Of a stretch of DNA of 7,267 nt, positions 1 through 6,990 are shown in pieces (positions within the stretch are counted from its first letter, which is position 1; every line of letters begins with the position of its first letter). The notes under the pieces were generated by a model that worked only from the letters and a program-made list of their open reading frames with translations, did no database searches and was not told the origin of the DNA. Location: the NCBI GenBank assembly GCA_023421875.1, contig JAEZSM010000248.1, forward strand, positions 1 to 7,267, in the 5' to 3' direction. This stretch comes from Spirochaetota bacterium (GTDB lineage: Bacteria; Spirochaetota; Spirochaetia; Treponematales; Rectinemataceae). The translations under genes and the position numbers were made by a program.

Positions 1-2870
1 CCCTCGCGGTACTGCTCGGGCAAGGCTTCTATCCGTTGGGCCGAACCCAGGGCCCCCGAAATCGCCCGGGGCCTGGCCTCCGCAATGGCCTTGCCGAAGG
101 CGCGGAAGTCGGCGGCCGAAGTTGCCAGTATCTGGTCGCGCATGCGTTGCCTGTCCTCGTGTTTGTACCCTGTGAGGTGGTAAACCAGGCTGACATAGCC
201 CTTCATGTCGGGCAAAAGATAGGCATCCACCCCGCCTATGGTACCGATAACAGCCCGCTCCAGCTCTTCTGTGCTTATGTCGAGGCCCTCCAGGTAGCCG
301 TCGACCGTATCGAAGATCTGGAAGGTCTCCTGCAGGTTGGGATCCCTGTAGGAGAGAAGCATAAAGTTACCGCTGTTGAGATCGTAGGTGGAGAAGCCCC
401 CGTAGGCCCCTCCCTGAACCCGCAGCTTTTCCCAGAGATAGGCGGTGTCCAGGTATTTTTTCGCCACCAGGAAGGCTCCTGAGGCTTCGGCGAGGGTAGG
501 AAAGGCCCTTCCCACGTAATTTACCTGGCTCGGTGCGGTCAGGTATTCGTAGCGAGGCGCAGGCTGGCCGCCAAAGCCGCTTTCGCCGCTCGCCCCGCCA
601 AACTCCCCGGCCGGAATCTTGGCGGCAAAAGCTTCCAGCTGTGGCCTAAGCTTCGCGAAATCCTCACCGTCGATCGTAACGTTGACGATGCAGCCCGAAG
701 CTCGGATTACCGCGGCCCTGACGGTCTTCAGCTCGGACAGGACTGCAGTCCAGTCGGTCTCGATTCTCAACGCCAGCTCCCTCAGGAAATACAGCTGCTC
801 CAGGCCGTTTATCAGTTCCGACTTCCGCTCGGACTCGGATATCCGCGACAGTAGCCGCTGCCCGATCATAGCGTGACCTGCCGGTATGAAGGATGCCTCG
901 GACTGGGCTTTTTCCTCCAGGACTATCTGCCTGAACCGTTCCCTGTTGTCCAGCCTGGCGTCTAAGAGAACCGAGGAGAGGAGCTCCAGGAGCTTGGGCG
1001 TCTTTTCGGCCATAGCCTTAGCGCGGATCAGGAAATATGCGATCGTCTTCTTTGTCTTCCAAGCGGTGGTCAAAAGACAGTTGGTCCTCACACCCCCGGT
1101 GTGTTTGCCCAGTTCCTGGCTCAAGGTCACATAATCCATCGTATCCGTGCCCATCTCCAGAAGAGCCCTGCCCAGGAGTCCCAGATAGGGAAGAAGGCGC
1201 TCCGGCAGCTTCTCCAGGCTGAAAGCAAGGTCCAGGTAGAGAATAGAGCTGGTGGGCAGGTCGTGATAGAGCAGGGGTATCTTTCCCAGCCGGTCTTCCC
1301 GGGCGGGGAGCCTTGTGGAATCCTTGGGCAAATCCTCTAATGCCAGCGTAGGTATTGTCGCCAGGGCTTCGGGGCTGTCGGGCTTTTCCTGGAGTTCCTT
1401 GAGCCGCCGGGCCGAGGCTTCTATGGCCTTCAGCGCTGCCTCGGAGAGGCTTGCCCTGACCTTGGCCAGGGCTGCCTTTTCTTCGGCTTCCCGCCGCCGG
1501 CCCTCTTCGGGGTCGGGGAGAATCGTCACGGTGCTGCGGTGCGGATTGTCCAAGAACCACTTCCGGATGAGCCCCTCAAAATACCCCTGGCCGCCCAGGG
1601 CTTCGCGCTTGATGGCGTCTAGGTTTTTTTCGAAGGCAAGGGCATCCAGGGGGTTGAGTTCGTAGAGCCAATCGTTGAGTGCTTCCAGGTAGATGGCCAA
1701 GCCCCGGGGGAAGCGGCCCGTGTTCTTCTCCCTCATGGCGAATTCCACCGTGTTGAGCGAGGCTTCGACACTGTTTCTGTCTATACCCTCTTCAGTCAGT
1801 CTGGAGAGCTCCTTGAGCACAAGGGTTTCAACTTCGTCCGTCTTGTCGGGATGGACTCCCTTGAGTCCCACCGACCAGGCAATGGTTCTCAAGGACTCTT
1901 CCAGGCCGAAGCCCGCCAGGTCCTCGCCCAGACCGGAGTCGATGAGGGATTTGCGTAAAGGAGAAGCCGGGGTGGCCAGGAGTATATGGGAAAGGATGGC
2001 CAGGCCAAGGCTTGTCTTGTGGTCGCCATGTTCCCCCAGGGCCCAGTTCACTGCAGTCCAGGCCTTGGGATCCTTGCCTTCGTAGAGGGCGCTGCTGCGG
2101 ACGGGCGAGGTAAAAGCCTTCTGCGGCCCGGGCAAAGATTCCACCTCGAGCCTGGAATAGCCCGCCAGCCAGCGTTCCAGAAAAATCAGGCGCTCCTCGG
2201 GCTCGTCGTCACCATAAAAATAGATAAAGGCATTGGAGGGATGGTAGTAGGTTTCGTGAAAGGCCTTGAACTCGGCGTAGCTCAGCTGAGGAATGATTCG
2301 CGGGTCTCCGCCCGAATCCAGGCCGTAGGGGCTGTCGGGAAAAAGAGAGCGGCGGCAGAGGTCGTCGTGGAGGTCGTCGGGATCCGAATAGGCTCCCTTC
2401 ATCTCGTTGAATACCACGCCCTTATAGCTCAAGTCCCCGGTTTCGGGGTCCACCTCGTAGTGCCAGCCCTCCTGCCTGAAGGTATCCTGGCTGATCAGAG
2501 GATTGAATACCGCGTCCAAGTACACGTCAACCAGGTTATAGAAGTCCTTCTTATTGGTGGAGGCCACGGGATAGACCGTCTTGTCCGGGTACGTGAAGGC
2601 GTTGAGGAATGTGTTGAGGGAGCCCTTCATGAGTTCCACGAAAGGCTCTTTTACCGGATATTTCTTCGAGCCGCAGAGTACCGAGTGCTCCAGGATATGA
2701 GCCACTCCGTCGGAACGGAAGGGGGGTGTCCTAAAGCCTATGCCGAAGGCCTTGTTCTCGTCCTTGTTGCTCAAAGATAGCAGGCGCGCTCCGGTCTCGT
2801 CGTGCCTGTATAGCCTGGCTGTCGAATCCAATTCATGAATGAATCGTTCTTCTATGAGGGTGAATGACAT
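1..2870 (-). CDS. PreP-like M16C zinc metallopeptidase (C-terminus cut by window edge)
   Basis: This is a large insulinase-superfamily peptidase of the M16C (presequence protease/Cym1) type. The family closes two halves of the chain into a chamber and degrades unfolded peptides. The frame is open without interruption from ATG 2870 to the left edge (956 residues). The inverted zinc site HILEH is at residues 58-62 (ligands H58 and H62, catalytic E61), and YKGVVFNEMKG at 149-159 supplies the third ligand E156. Other family blocks are YGLDSGGDP (about 180), TPASPLRKSLIDSGLGED (about 300) and FPRGL (about 385). A charged helical linker at about 455-530 matches the M16C-associated region. The C-half has SQVNYVG, then RVQGGAYGG (R817, Y823) and SYRDPNL. 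Family members are about 970-1000 residues, so only a short tail is missing. AGGAG lies 5 nt before the start. No signal peptide is seen, so a cytoplasmic site is inferred. It lies 80 nt downstream of the exporter pair. Confidence 0.95.
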   Translation of the reverse strand, partial: MSFTLIEERFIHELDSTARLYRHDETGARLLSLSNKDENKAFGIGFRTPPFRSDGVAHILEHSVLCGSKKYPVKEPFVELMKGSLNTFLNAFTYPDKTVYPVASTNKKDFYNLVDVYLDAVFNPLISQDTFRQEGWHYEVDPETGDLSYKGVVFNEMKGAYSDPDDLHDDLCRRSLFPDSPYGLDSGGDPRIIPQLSYAEFKAFHETYYHPSNAFIYFYGDDEPEERLIFLERWLAGYSRLEVESLPGPQKAFTSPVRSSALYEGKDPKAWTAVNWALGEHGDHKTSLGLAILSHILLATPASPLRKSLIDSGLGEDLAGFGLEESLRTIAWSVGLKGVHPDKTDEVETLVLKELSRLTEEGIDRNSVEASLNTVEFAMREKNTGRFPRGLAIYLEALNDWLYELNPLDALAFEKNLDAIKREALGGQGYFEGLIRKWFLDNPHRSTVTILPDPEEGRRREAEEKAALAKVRASLSEAALKAIEASARRLKELQEKPDSPEALATIPTLALEDLPKDSTRLPAREDRLGKIPLLYHDLPTSSILYLDLAFSLEKLPERLLPYLGLLGRALLEMGTDTMDYVTLSQELGKHTGGVRTNCLLTTAWKTKKTIAYFLIRAKAMAEKTPKLLELLSSVLLDARLDNRERFRQIVLEEKAQSEASFIPAGHAMIGQRLLSRISESERKSELINGLEQLYFLRELALRIETDWTAVLSELKTVRAAVIRASGCIVNVTIDGEDFAKLRPQLEAFAAKIPAGEFGGASGESGFGGQPAPRYEYLTAPSQVNYVGRAFPTLAEASGAFLVAKKYLDTAYLWEKLRVQGGAYGGFSTYDLNSGNFMLLSYRDPNLQETFQIFDTVDGYLEGLDISTEELERAVIGTIGGVDAYLLPDMKGYVSLVYHLTGYKHEDRQRMRDQILATSAADFRAFGKAIAEARPRAISGALGSAQRIEALPEQYRE

Positions 2871-2887
2871 TGTGTCTCCTTCCGTTA

Positions 2888-2940
2888 TGCCCGGGGCAAT
2901 ATTATTGCAGTGATCAAACCGATCCCGGCTCGGGATTTTC
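2888..2940. other. Cluster of short hairpins between the exporter pair and the M16C gene
   Basis: The 80-nt gap holds three inverted repeats in a row. ATCCCG-GCT-CGGGAT (2922-2936) has a perfect 6-bp stem and is followed on the plus strand by TTTT. GCAAT-ATT-ATTGC (2896-2908) has a 5-bp stem. TGCC-CGG-GGCA (2888-2898) has a 4-bp stem and overlaps the second. On the minus strand, the direction of transcription here, the first stem is preceded by A residues and followed by only a TTT, so it would be a weak terminator. It could attenuate read-through into the M16C gene or stabilise the 3' end of the exporter mRNA. No good -35/-10 pair was found for the M16C gene in the gap, which mildly favours co-transcription. 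Confidence 0.4.
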
Positions 2941-2950
2941 TGGACAGCTC

Positions 2951-3451
2951 TCAGCGCCGATCCGGTTTATGAAAAATCTTGCCTTTTTTCAATATACTGT
3001 AAATCGAAGAGGAAAACGCCATCCGAGCGAAGGCATTGGAGATGGCCAGACCCGCGGCGATGGCAAAGGCCGTCATGATCGTGCTCAGGCCCAGTTCCAC
3101 CGAACGGAATGTGTTGCCTTCCAGGCTCGCGAGCATGGTGTAGTACATACCCCCTCCGGGAACCAGGGGAATGATGGAGGCTATCATATAGAGGGTCGCG
3201 GGGCGTCGGCGGACCCTGGCGGCGATTTCGGCGTAGAGGCCGGCGGACAGGGCTGCAAAAAAGGTGGCGAAGGCCGAAGATCCCGGGGCGGGCATGGCCT
3301 GGAGCACTGCCCAGCCCAAGGCCGAGCCGCCGGAGGCGAGGATGACGTCCGCCGATCCGAGGCCGAACAGGACGGAAAAGGCGGAAGTGGCCAGGCCCGC
3401 GAAAAGGGGTTCCTTGAGATGAGAGAGTAGGGCGCTCAGCTGGGGACTCAT
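2951..3451 (-). CDS. ThrE/YjjB-like small membrane subunit of a two-part exporter
   Basis: This 166-residue, very hydrophobic protein matches the C-terminal half (ThrE_2, formerly DUF3815) of threonine/serine exporters, which in many bacteria is a separate gene like E. coli yjjB. It has about five membrane segments (roughly residues 15-31, 36-52, 57-76, 86-106 and 121-142), a family-typical IPLVPGGGMYYTM stretch at 94-106, and a basic C-terminal tail (KKGKIFHKPDRR). I chose ATG 3451 because its ATG overlaps the upstream gene's TGA as ATGA, and a perfect GGAGG (3458-3462) sits 6 nt before it. An in-frame ATG at 3478 would add nine residues and overlap the neighbour by 31 nt, so it is less likely. 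The protein should form one transporter with the 256-residue partner. The substrate cannot be read from sequence: ThrE of Corynebacterium exports threonine and serine, while enterobacterial YjjPB has been linked to succinate export. Confidence 0.88.
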   Translation of the reverse strand: MSPQLSALLSHLKEPLFAGLATSAFSVLFGLGSADVILASGGSALGWAVLQAMPAPGSSAFATFFAALSAGLYAEIAARVRRRPATLYMIASIIPLVPGGGMYYTMLASLEGNTFRSVELGLSTIMTAFAIAAGLAISNAFARMAFSSSIYSILKKGKIFHKPDRR

Positions 3452-3462
3452 GCCTGGCCTCC
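3448..3462 (-). promoter_or_regulatory. ATGA stop/start overlap with Shine-Dalgarno GGAGG
   Basis: The TGA of the YjjP-like gene (3450-3448) and the ATG of the YjjB-like gene (3451-3449) share two bases. GGAGG (complement of 3458-3462) lies 6 nt before the ATG, inside the last codons of the upstream gene. This is a classic translational-coupling layout and suggests the two subunits are made in fixed proportion. It also decides the start of the downstream gene. Confidence 0.85.
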
Positions 3463-4218
3463 AAGGACAAGCCTCCACAGGGCGTAGGCCCCGCCCGCGC
3501 CGGCCGAAATGGCCGCCGCGGTGATCACCGCGTCCACGCCCCTGGCAAGGCCCGCGATGAGATCCCCGGCAATAGTGTCGCGAATCGCGTTGGTAATGGC
3601 CACCCCGGGCACCAGGAGCATGATCACGCCGATGATCACCGCGTCGGTGTTGATAGGCAGGCCGACATAGGCGGCCACGAGGGACGCCAGGGCGGCAAAG
3701 GCGCCGCCGGCCAGGCTTGAGAGGAACCCCGGTAACTTGAGGCGCTGGAACTCGTAGATGAGAATAGACAGAAGAGCCCCCATCACAGCCGCTGCCAGGG
3801 CGTCCAGAGTCTTGCCTCTGAAGAGCAGCGAAAACCAGCCGGCGCCGAAGGCGCTGGCGATCATACGGATCCAGACCGGGCGGTCCTTCATCCGCTCCAC
3901 CTCGTCCAGCTGCCGGGCCGCCTCGTCGATGTCGATGTCGCCCAGCAAGAGGTGGCGCACCATGTTGTCAATCCTGTATACCTTTTCCAGGTTCATGCCG
4001 TGACGCTTAATGCGTCTGACCACCGACCGCACCTTCCCATCCTCTCCTGAAAAGGAGAGCATAAGGCCCGTGCTCGTGGCGAAACACTCGGCCTCCGTGC
4101 CCCCCTGGCTGACGATAATACCTATGGCGGTGTACTCGGCCCTGTAGGTTTCGCCCCCGCTTTCGAGCATGAGGCGGGAGGCGTCGGCGGCGAAGAGAAG
4201 AAGGTCTTCGGAGAGCAT
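3448..4218 (-). CDS. ThrE/YjjP-like exporter subunit (soluble N-domain plus about 5 TM)
   Basis: This 256-residue protein matches the N-terminal half of ThrE-family threonine/serine exporters (ThrE, formerly DUF1212; E. coli YjjP-like). Residues 1-112 are a soluble domain with the characteristic ESGGETYRAE block at 19-28 and a CFATSTGLMLSF strand at 45-56. About five membrane helices follow (roughly 115-133, 138-156, 165-186, 191-211 and 227-251). The conserved LLVPGVAITNAIRDTIAGD motif spans 201-219, at the end of the fourth helix. In single-chain ThrE this half is fused to the YjjB-like half; here they are separate, overlapping genes. The ATG at 4218 gives the expected N-terminus, but no strong ribosome binding site precedes it: only a GGGGG run about 12 nt upstream. 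Start confidence is therefore lower than family confidence. Substrate is not determinable; amino acids or small carboxylates are the known options. Confidence 0.88.
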   Translation of the reverse strand: MLSEDLLLFAADASRLMLESGGETYRAEYTAIGIIVSQGGTEAECFATSTGLMLSFSGEDGKVRSVVRRIKRHGMNLEKVYRIDNMVRHLLLGDIDIDEAARQLDEVERMKDRPVWIRMIASAFGAGWFSLLFRGKTLDALAAAVMGALLSILIYEFQRLKLPGFLSSLAGGAFAALASLVAAYVGLPINTDAVIIGVIMLLVPGVAITNAIRDTIAGDLIAGLARGVDAVITAAAISAGAGGAYALWRLVLGGQA

Positions 4219-4346
4219 GCTGTATACTAGCCCCCGGGGCGAAGCTGGGCAAGGTTCGGAGGCCCGCCTTTGCCGTGCCGTTCGGCATCTTGATCATCCT
4301 AATTGCAGTAAAAGACAATAAAAAGCAAAAAATATCGATAAAGATC

Positions 4347-4375
4347 TAGTCAAAAATAATCCTTCTTATTATAGT
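4347..4375 (+). promoter_or_regulatory. Candidate promoter for the GIN-domain lipoprotein gene, overlapping a divergent -10
   Basis: In the AT-rich core of the divergent intergenic region, TAGTCA (4347-4352, 4/6 match to TTGACA) and TATAGT (4370-4375, 5/6 match to TATAAT) are 17 nt apart on the plus strand. They would start transcription near 4382, giving a leader of about 100 nt. The leader contains a small stem CGCCC-TATCG-GGGCG (4400-4414). On the opposite strand the same bases include a perfect TATAAT (complement of 4368-4373), which could serve the exporter operon with a leader of about 150 nt, but its -35 is poor. The rest of 4219-4480 shows no supported gene. Confidence 0.4.
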
Positions 4376-4480
4376 ATGCTTGATTCCGTAAAAAGACCGC
4401 GCCCTATCGGGGCGGATCTTTCTGGAATTGAAAACGCCGCCTCCTATGAGGGACGTAACGCTCGCGCTTCGGAGTATTCT

Positions 4481-5263
4481 ATGAAACGTCTCGCCCTTTT
4501 CTCTCTTCCACTTGTATTTTTCTGTGCCTCTTGCGTCCTGGTCTTTCCCTTCGACGGACTGACGGGCAATGGGGATGTGGTGTCCCGCAACCTCGCCTTG
4601 TCTTCCTTCGATTCGATACAGAACCACACATCGGCCAAGGTGTTCGTCAGAAAGGGAAGTCAAGCCAAGGCATCAATCACTATCGACGAAAACCTTCTGG
4701 AAGCCCTGGATGTCCGGGTAGATTTCGGAACCCTTGTCATCGCCACAAAGCCCGGGAAGAGCATTCTATCCTCCACGAGGTTCGTCGTAGACGTTTCCTT
4801 GCCCTCCTTGGAGGAGCTTAAAGCCTACGGTTCTGGATCGATCGTATGCGAGGACAGTTTTTCGGGCCGCAAACTCGAGCTTTCGAGCTCCGGTTCGGCG
4901 GATCTAAGCGGCACCTTCGACTATGAAGACCTAAGCATCAGTATCGCGGGCTCCGGAGATGTAGCGGCTACGCTTTTAGCAGAAGAGCTTTCACTTCGGA
5001 TAGACGGCTCCGGGGATATTGTGCTCAAAGGAAGGACCGACGACGTGGAAGCCCGGATCAATGGATCAGGGGATATCGCAGGAAGGGACTTCAGCGTTCG
5101 GAGAGCCCAGATAGGCATCTTCGGCTCCGGTTCGGCGACCTTCAGGGTCCAGGACTGGCTCAAGGTAGTAATCGGCGGCTCCGGGGACGTGAATTATTAC
5201 GGGAATCCCTATCTGGACAGCCGCTCCAGCGGCTCGGGACGCGTACGCCGCCTGGGATCCTGA
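4481..5263 (+). CDS. Exported GIN-domain (DUF2807) protein, probable lipoprotein
   Basis: This 260-residue exported protein belongs to the putative auto-transporter adhesin head GIN domain family (DUF2807, PF10988). Residues 1-18 form a signal peptide (Lys-Arg, then a hydrophobic core) ending in CASC. Cys18 could be lipidated if a relaxed spirochaete-type lipobox is accepted. The mature part begins with a family-typical region (SRNLALSSFDSI at 35-46, then VFVRKGS), then short beta strands punctuated by GSGS/GSGD motifs at about 117, 137, 157, 176, 195, 215, 233 and 251, and ends in VNYYGNPYLDSRSSGSG, a characteristic family ending. The predicted shape is a beta-helix-like stack facing the periplasm or cell surface; function is unknown across the family. 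I chose ATG 4481 over the in-frame ATG at 4376 because GGAG (4471-4474) sits 6 nt upstream and the signal peptide begins there. The gene is monocistronic: divergent from the exporter and convergent with proS. Confidence 0.87.
   Translation: MKRLALFSLPLVFFCASCVLVFPFDGLTGNGDVVSRNLALSSFDSIQNHTSAKVFVRKGSQAKASITIDENLLEALDVRVDFGTLVIATKPGKSILSSTRFVVDVSLPSLEELKAYGSGSIVCEDSFSGRKLELSSSGSADLSGTFDYEDLSISIAGSGDVAATLLAEELSLRIDGSGDIVLKGRTDDVEARINGSGDIAGRDFSVRRAQIGIFGSGSATFRVQDWLKVVIGGSGDVNYYGNPYLDSRSSGSGRVRRLGS
4829..5239 (+). repeat. In-gene array encoding a GSG(D/S) motif every ~19 residues
   Basis: Eight GSG-type turns recur with spacings of 18-20 residues across the C-terminal half of the GIN-domain protein. 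At the DNA level the turns share a ggctccgg core. One 14-bp stretch, gctccggttcggcg, occurs identically at 4887-4900 and 5124-5137. The intervening strands differ from one another, so this looks like an old structural repeat kept by selection on the turn rather than a recent tandem expansion. Confidence 0.75.
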
Positions 5264-5266
5264 GAT

Positions 5267-5295
5267 CGGCGGCACTCGACCGCCTGTTTCCCTTT
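5267..5295 (+). terminator. Small hairpin directly after the GIN-domain gene
   Basis: GGCGG (5268-5272) pairs with CCGCC (5280-5284) across a 7-nt loop, starting four bases after the stop codon. It is followed by TGTTTCCCTTT, a broken T-tract. Alone it would be a weak terminator; it probably acts with, or is incidental to, the stronger hairpin at 5301-5343. Confidence 0.35.
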
Positions 5296-5300
5296 AATCT

Positions 5301-5343
5301 AAAAAGACAGGCCCGGAGCTTACCGCCCCGAGCCTGTCTTTAG
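5301..5343. terminator. Bidirectional intrinsic terminator between convergent genes
   Basis: AAAGACAGGC (5303-5312) is perfectly complementary to GCCTGTCTTT (5332-5341), a 10-bp stem that can extend by CGG/CCG (5314-5316 with 5328-5330) past one mismatch. Read on the minus strand, the stem is followed by TTTTT (complement of 5301-5305). Read on the plus strand, the 3' arm itself ends in CTTT. It lies between the stop of the GIN-domain gene (5263) and the stop of proS (5373), so it can end transcripts from both sides, with the better T-tract on the proS side. Confidence 0.85.
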
Positions 5344-5372
5344 CTATCATGCTTTCGGCGAGCCCTCGCAGT

Positions 5373-6830
5373 TCAATAATTCCTGGCAAAGAGTGCCCTG
5401 TGTTTGGCCGGGGCCCCGCAGAGCGCGCATACTCCCTCGATGCCTTCCTGGTCGCCCAGGGGCATGCAGCGCAATGTGGCTTTTGTCTTGGCCTTGAGAT
5501 CGGCCTCGCAGGCGGCAGAGCCGCACCAGAGAGCCCTGGCGAAGCCTCCGTGGGCGTCGGCGGTGCCCATGCCCTCGGCGCCGAAGTATTCCAGCAAGCC
5601 CGGCAGGTCCTCCACGTCCTGGGTATGCTCCAGCCTAAAAGCCTTTGCCTTTTCATAGAGCGATTTTTGTATGTTCGCCAGGGCAATTTTAACTTCGCTC
5701 ACAGCTTCGGCCACGGGAACGAATTTCTTTTCCCCCGAATCCCTGCGCACGAGCACGAGCTTTTCAGCCTGCATGTCCCTGGGCCCGATTTCGATGCGTA
5801 CGGGCGTCCCACGCATCTCCCACTCGGCAAATTTCCATCCCGGGCTGGAAGAATCGTCGGAATCCACAACAACCCGTACCCCCGCCGTCTTGAGCTCGGT
5901 GCTGATCTTGTCGGCATAGGCCAGAACAGCAGCCTTGGTATCGTTCTTATAGATCGGGACGATAACCACTTCCTCGGGAGCCAGAGAGGGAGGCAGAACA
6001 AGGCCTTTGTCATCGGAGTGGGTCATTATGACCGCGCCGACAAGGCGGGTAGATACGCCCCAGCTGGTAGCCCAGACATAGTCCAGGCTGCCTGCCCTTG
6101 TCTGGAATTTTACGTCGAAGGCCTTGGCGAAGTTCTGTCCCAGGAAATGGCTGGTGCCTGCCTGCAAGGCTTTCCGATCTTGCATCATCGCCTCGATGCA
6201 GTAGGTTTGCACGGCGCCGGCGAATTTCTCGCTCTCGCTCTTTATTCCCGTAACCACCGGAATGCAGAGATGGCGCTCCACCACGTCCCTGTAGACTTCG
6301 AGCATCCGCAGGGTTTCCTCCACGGCTTCCGCCTCGGTTTCGTGGGCGGTATGGCCTTCCTGCCAGAGAAACTCGCTGGTGCGCAAAAAGAGGCGCGTAC
6401 GCTTTTCCCAGCGCAGCACGTTGGCCCACTGGTTGATAAGGAGAGGCAGGTCCCGCCAGGACTGGATCCAGTCCTTGTACTTGGACCAGATGATCGTCTC
6501 GGAGGTAGGCCGGATGCAGTAAGGTTCTTCCAGCTTCTCTCCTCCCCCGTGGGTTACCACAGCCAGTTCGGGGGCAAAGCCCTCCACGTGTTCGGCTTCC
6601 TTCTCCAAAAAACTCATGGGGATGAGAAGAGGAAAGTAGGCGTTCTGATGCCCCGTCTCCTTGAATCGGCGGTCGAACTCGTCCCTGATCCGCTCCCAAA
6701 TCGCGTAGCCCCGGGGCCGTATGACCATGCTCCCTTTGACCGGCGAATAATCGGCCAATTTCGCGTTGAGAACAATATCGATATACCACTGGGAGTAATC
6801 GACTTCCTTGGGAGTGATCTTGTCGGCCAT
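5373..6830 (-). CDS. proS: Prolyl-tRNA synthetase, archaeal/eukaryote-like (type 3) form
   Basis: This cytoplasmic class II aminoacyl-tRNA synthetase joins L-proline to tRNA-Pro using ATP. The 485-residue protein is complete. Motif 1 lies around GSMVIRPRGYAIWE (33-46). The proline/ATP pocket has RPTSETIIW (107-115), and motif 2 is RWEKRTRLFLRTSEFLWQEG (140-159). GTSHFLGQNFAKAFDVKFQ follows at 225-243, and motif 3 includes WGVSTRLVGAVIMTHSDDKG (257-276, R262). The anticodon-binding domain starts near EEVVIVPIYKND (286-297). The C-terminal extension has a likely zinc site, C436/C441 and C468/C471, and ends in the conserved Tyr485. This layout, without the bacterial editing insertion between motifs 2 and 3, marks the type 3 form found in archaea, eukaryotes and some bacteria including spirochaetes. 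GAGG lies 6 nt before ATG 6830. The gene stands alone, with its own promoter candidate and terminator. Confidence 0.97.
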   Translation of the reverse strand: MADKITPKEVDYSQWYIDIVLNAKLADYSPVKGSMVIRPRGYAIWERIRDEFDRRFKETGHQNAYFPLLIPMSFLEKEAEHVEGFAPELAVVTHGGGEKLEEPYCIRPTSETIIWSKYKDWIQSWRDLPLLINQWANVLRWEKRTRLFLRTSEFLWQEGHTAHETEAEAVEETLRMLEVYRDVVERHLCIPVVTGIKSESEKFAGAVQTYCIEAMMQDRKALQAGTSHFLGQNFAKAFDVKFQTRAGSLDYVWATSWGVSTRLVGAVIMTHSDDKGLVLPPSLAPEEVVIVPIYKNDTKAAVLAYADKISTELKTAGVRVVVDSDDSSSPGWKFAEWEMRGTPVRIEIGPRDMQAEKLVLVRRDSGEKKFVPVAEAVSEVKIALANIQKSLYEKAKAFRLEHTQDVEDLPGLLEYFGAEGMGTADAHGGFARALWCGSAACEADLKAKTKATLRCMPLGDQEGIEGVCALCGAPAKHRALFARNY

Positions 6831-6979
6831 ACAACACCTCAGGCGTAGATAAGGTTGGAAAGCTGAGCCACTATTACAAAGTGACAGACTATAAAAGGCA
6901 GCTCAACTATACCGACAAAGGTGATTACATTTCAATCGGAACGGATCGAAACGCCTTGAAGGCAGCCCGGGCAATCTAA
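6818..6979 (+). other. Open reading frame tail without a start codon; possible gene remnant
   Basis: A plus-strand frame is open from 6818 to TAA 6977-6979. From 6842 it reads as 45 residues of protein-like composition, including HYYKVTDYKRQLNYTDKGDY and ending GTDRNALKAARAI. There is no ATG. The only alternative start, GTG 6881, lacks a ribosome binding site. The frame begins inside the antisense of proS and overlaps its promoter region. A GC-rich hairpin follows 11 nt after the stop. This could be the 3' end of a degraded gene still followed by its terminator, or chance openness in AT-richer DNA. I do not recognise a family. Confidence 0.25.
6906..6935 (-). promoter_or_regulatory. Candidate sigma-70 promoter for proS
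   Basis: On the minus strand, TTGAAA (complement of 6930-6935) and TATAGT (complement of 6906-6911) are separated by 18 nt; each matches consensus at five of six bases. Transcription would begin near 6899, giving a leader of about 70 nt before the proS ATG at 6830. A second TATAGT (complement of 6888-6893) lacks a good -35. No T-box or other riboswitch-like structure is evident in the short leader. Confidence 0.55.
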
Positions 6980-6990
6980 AAAGTAACGCT

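Noticed and set aside
1986..2780. Plus-strand open frames of 264 and 130 codons (1693-2780) antisense to the M16C gene
   Set aside because: The M16C frame continues unbroken with family motifs on the other strand. The antisense products have no recognisable features.
3449..3478. A longer YjjB-like protein starting at ATG 3478
   Set aside because: The ATG at 3451 has a perfect GGAGG 6 nt upstream and the ATGA overlap; the extra nine residues are not family-like.
4007..4318. A 103-codon minus-strand frame with its start upstream of the exporter gene
   Set aside because: It overlaps the YjjP-like gene out of frame, and its product is Arg/His/Pro-rich, like a shifted reading of that gene.
4376..4480. 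An N-terminal extension of 35 residues on the GIN-domain protein from ATG 4376
   Set aside because: It would bury the signal peptide behind a polar segment and has no ribosome binding site. It also starts inside the likely -10 region, whereas ATG 4481 has GGAG at the right distance.
5349..6848. A 499-codon open frame on the plus strand, antisense to the whole of proS
   Set aside because: Its product matches no recognisable family and is rich in His, Gly and Pro. The minus strand encodes a textbook ProRS with all motifs. Long antisense frames are expected in GC-biased genes because stop codons are rare in the complementary frame.
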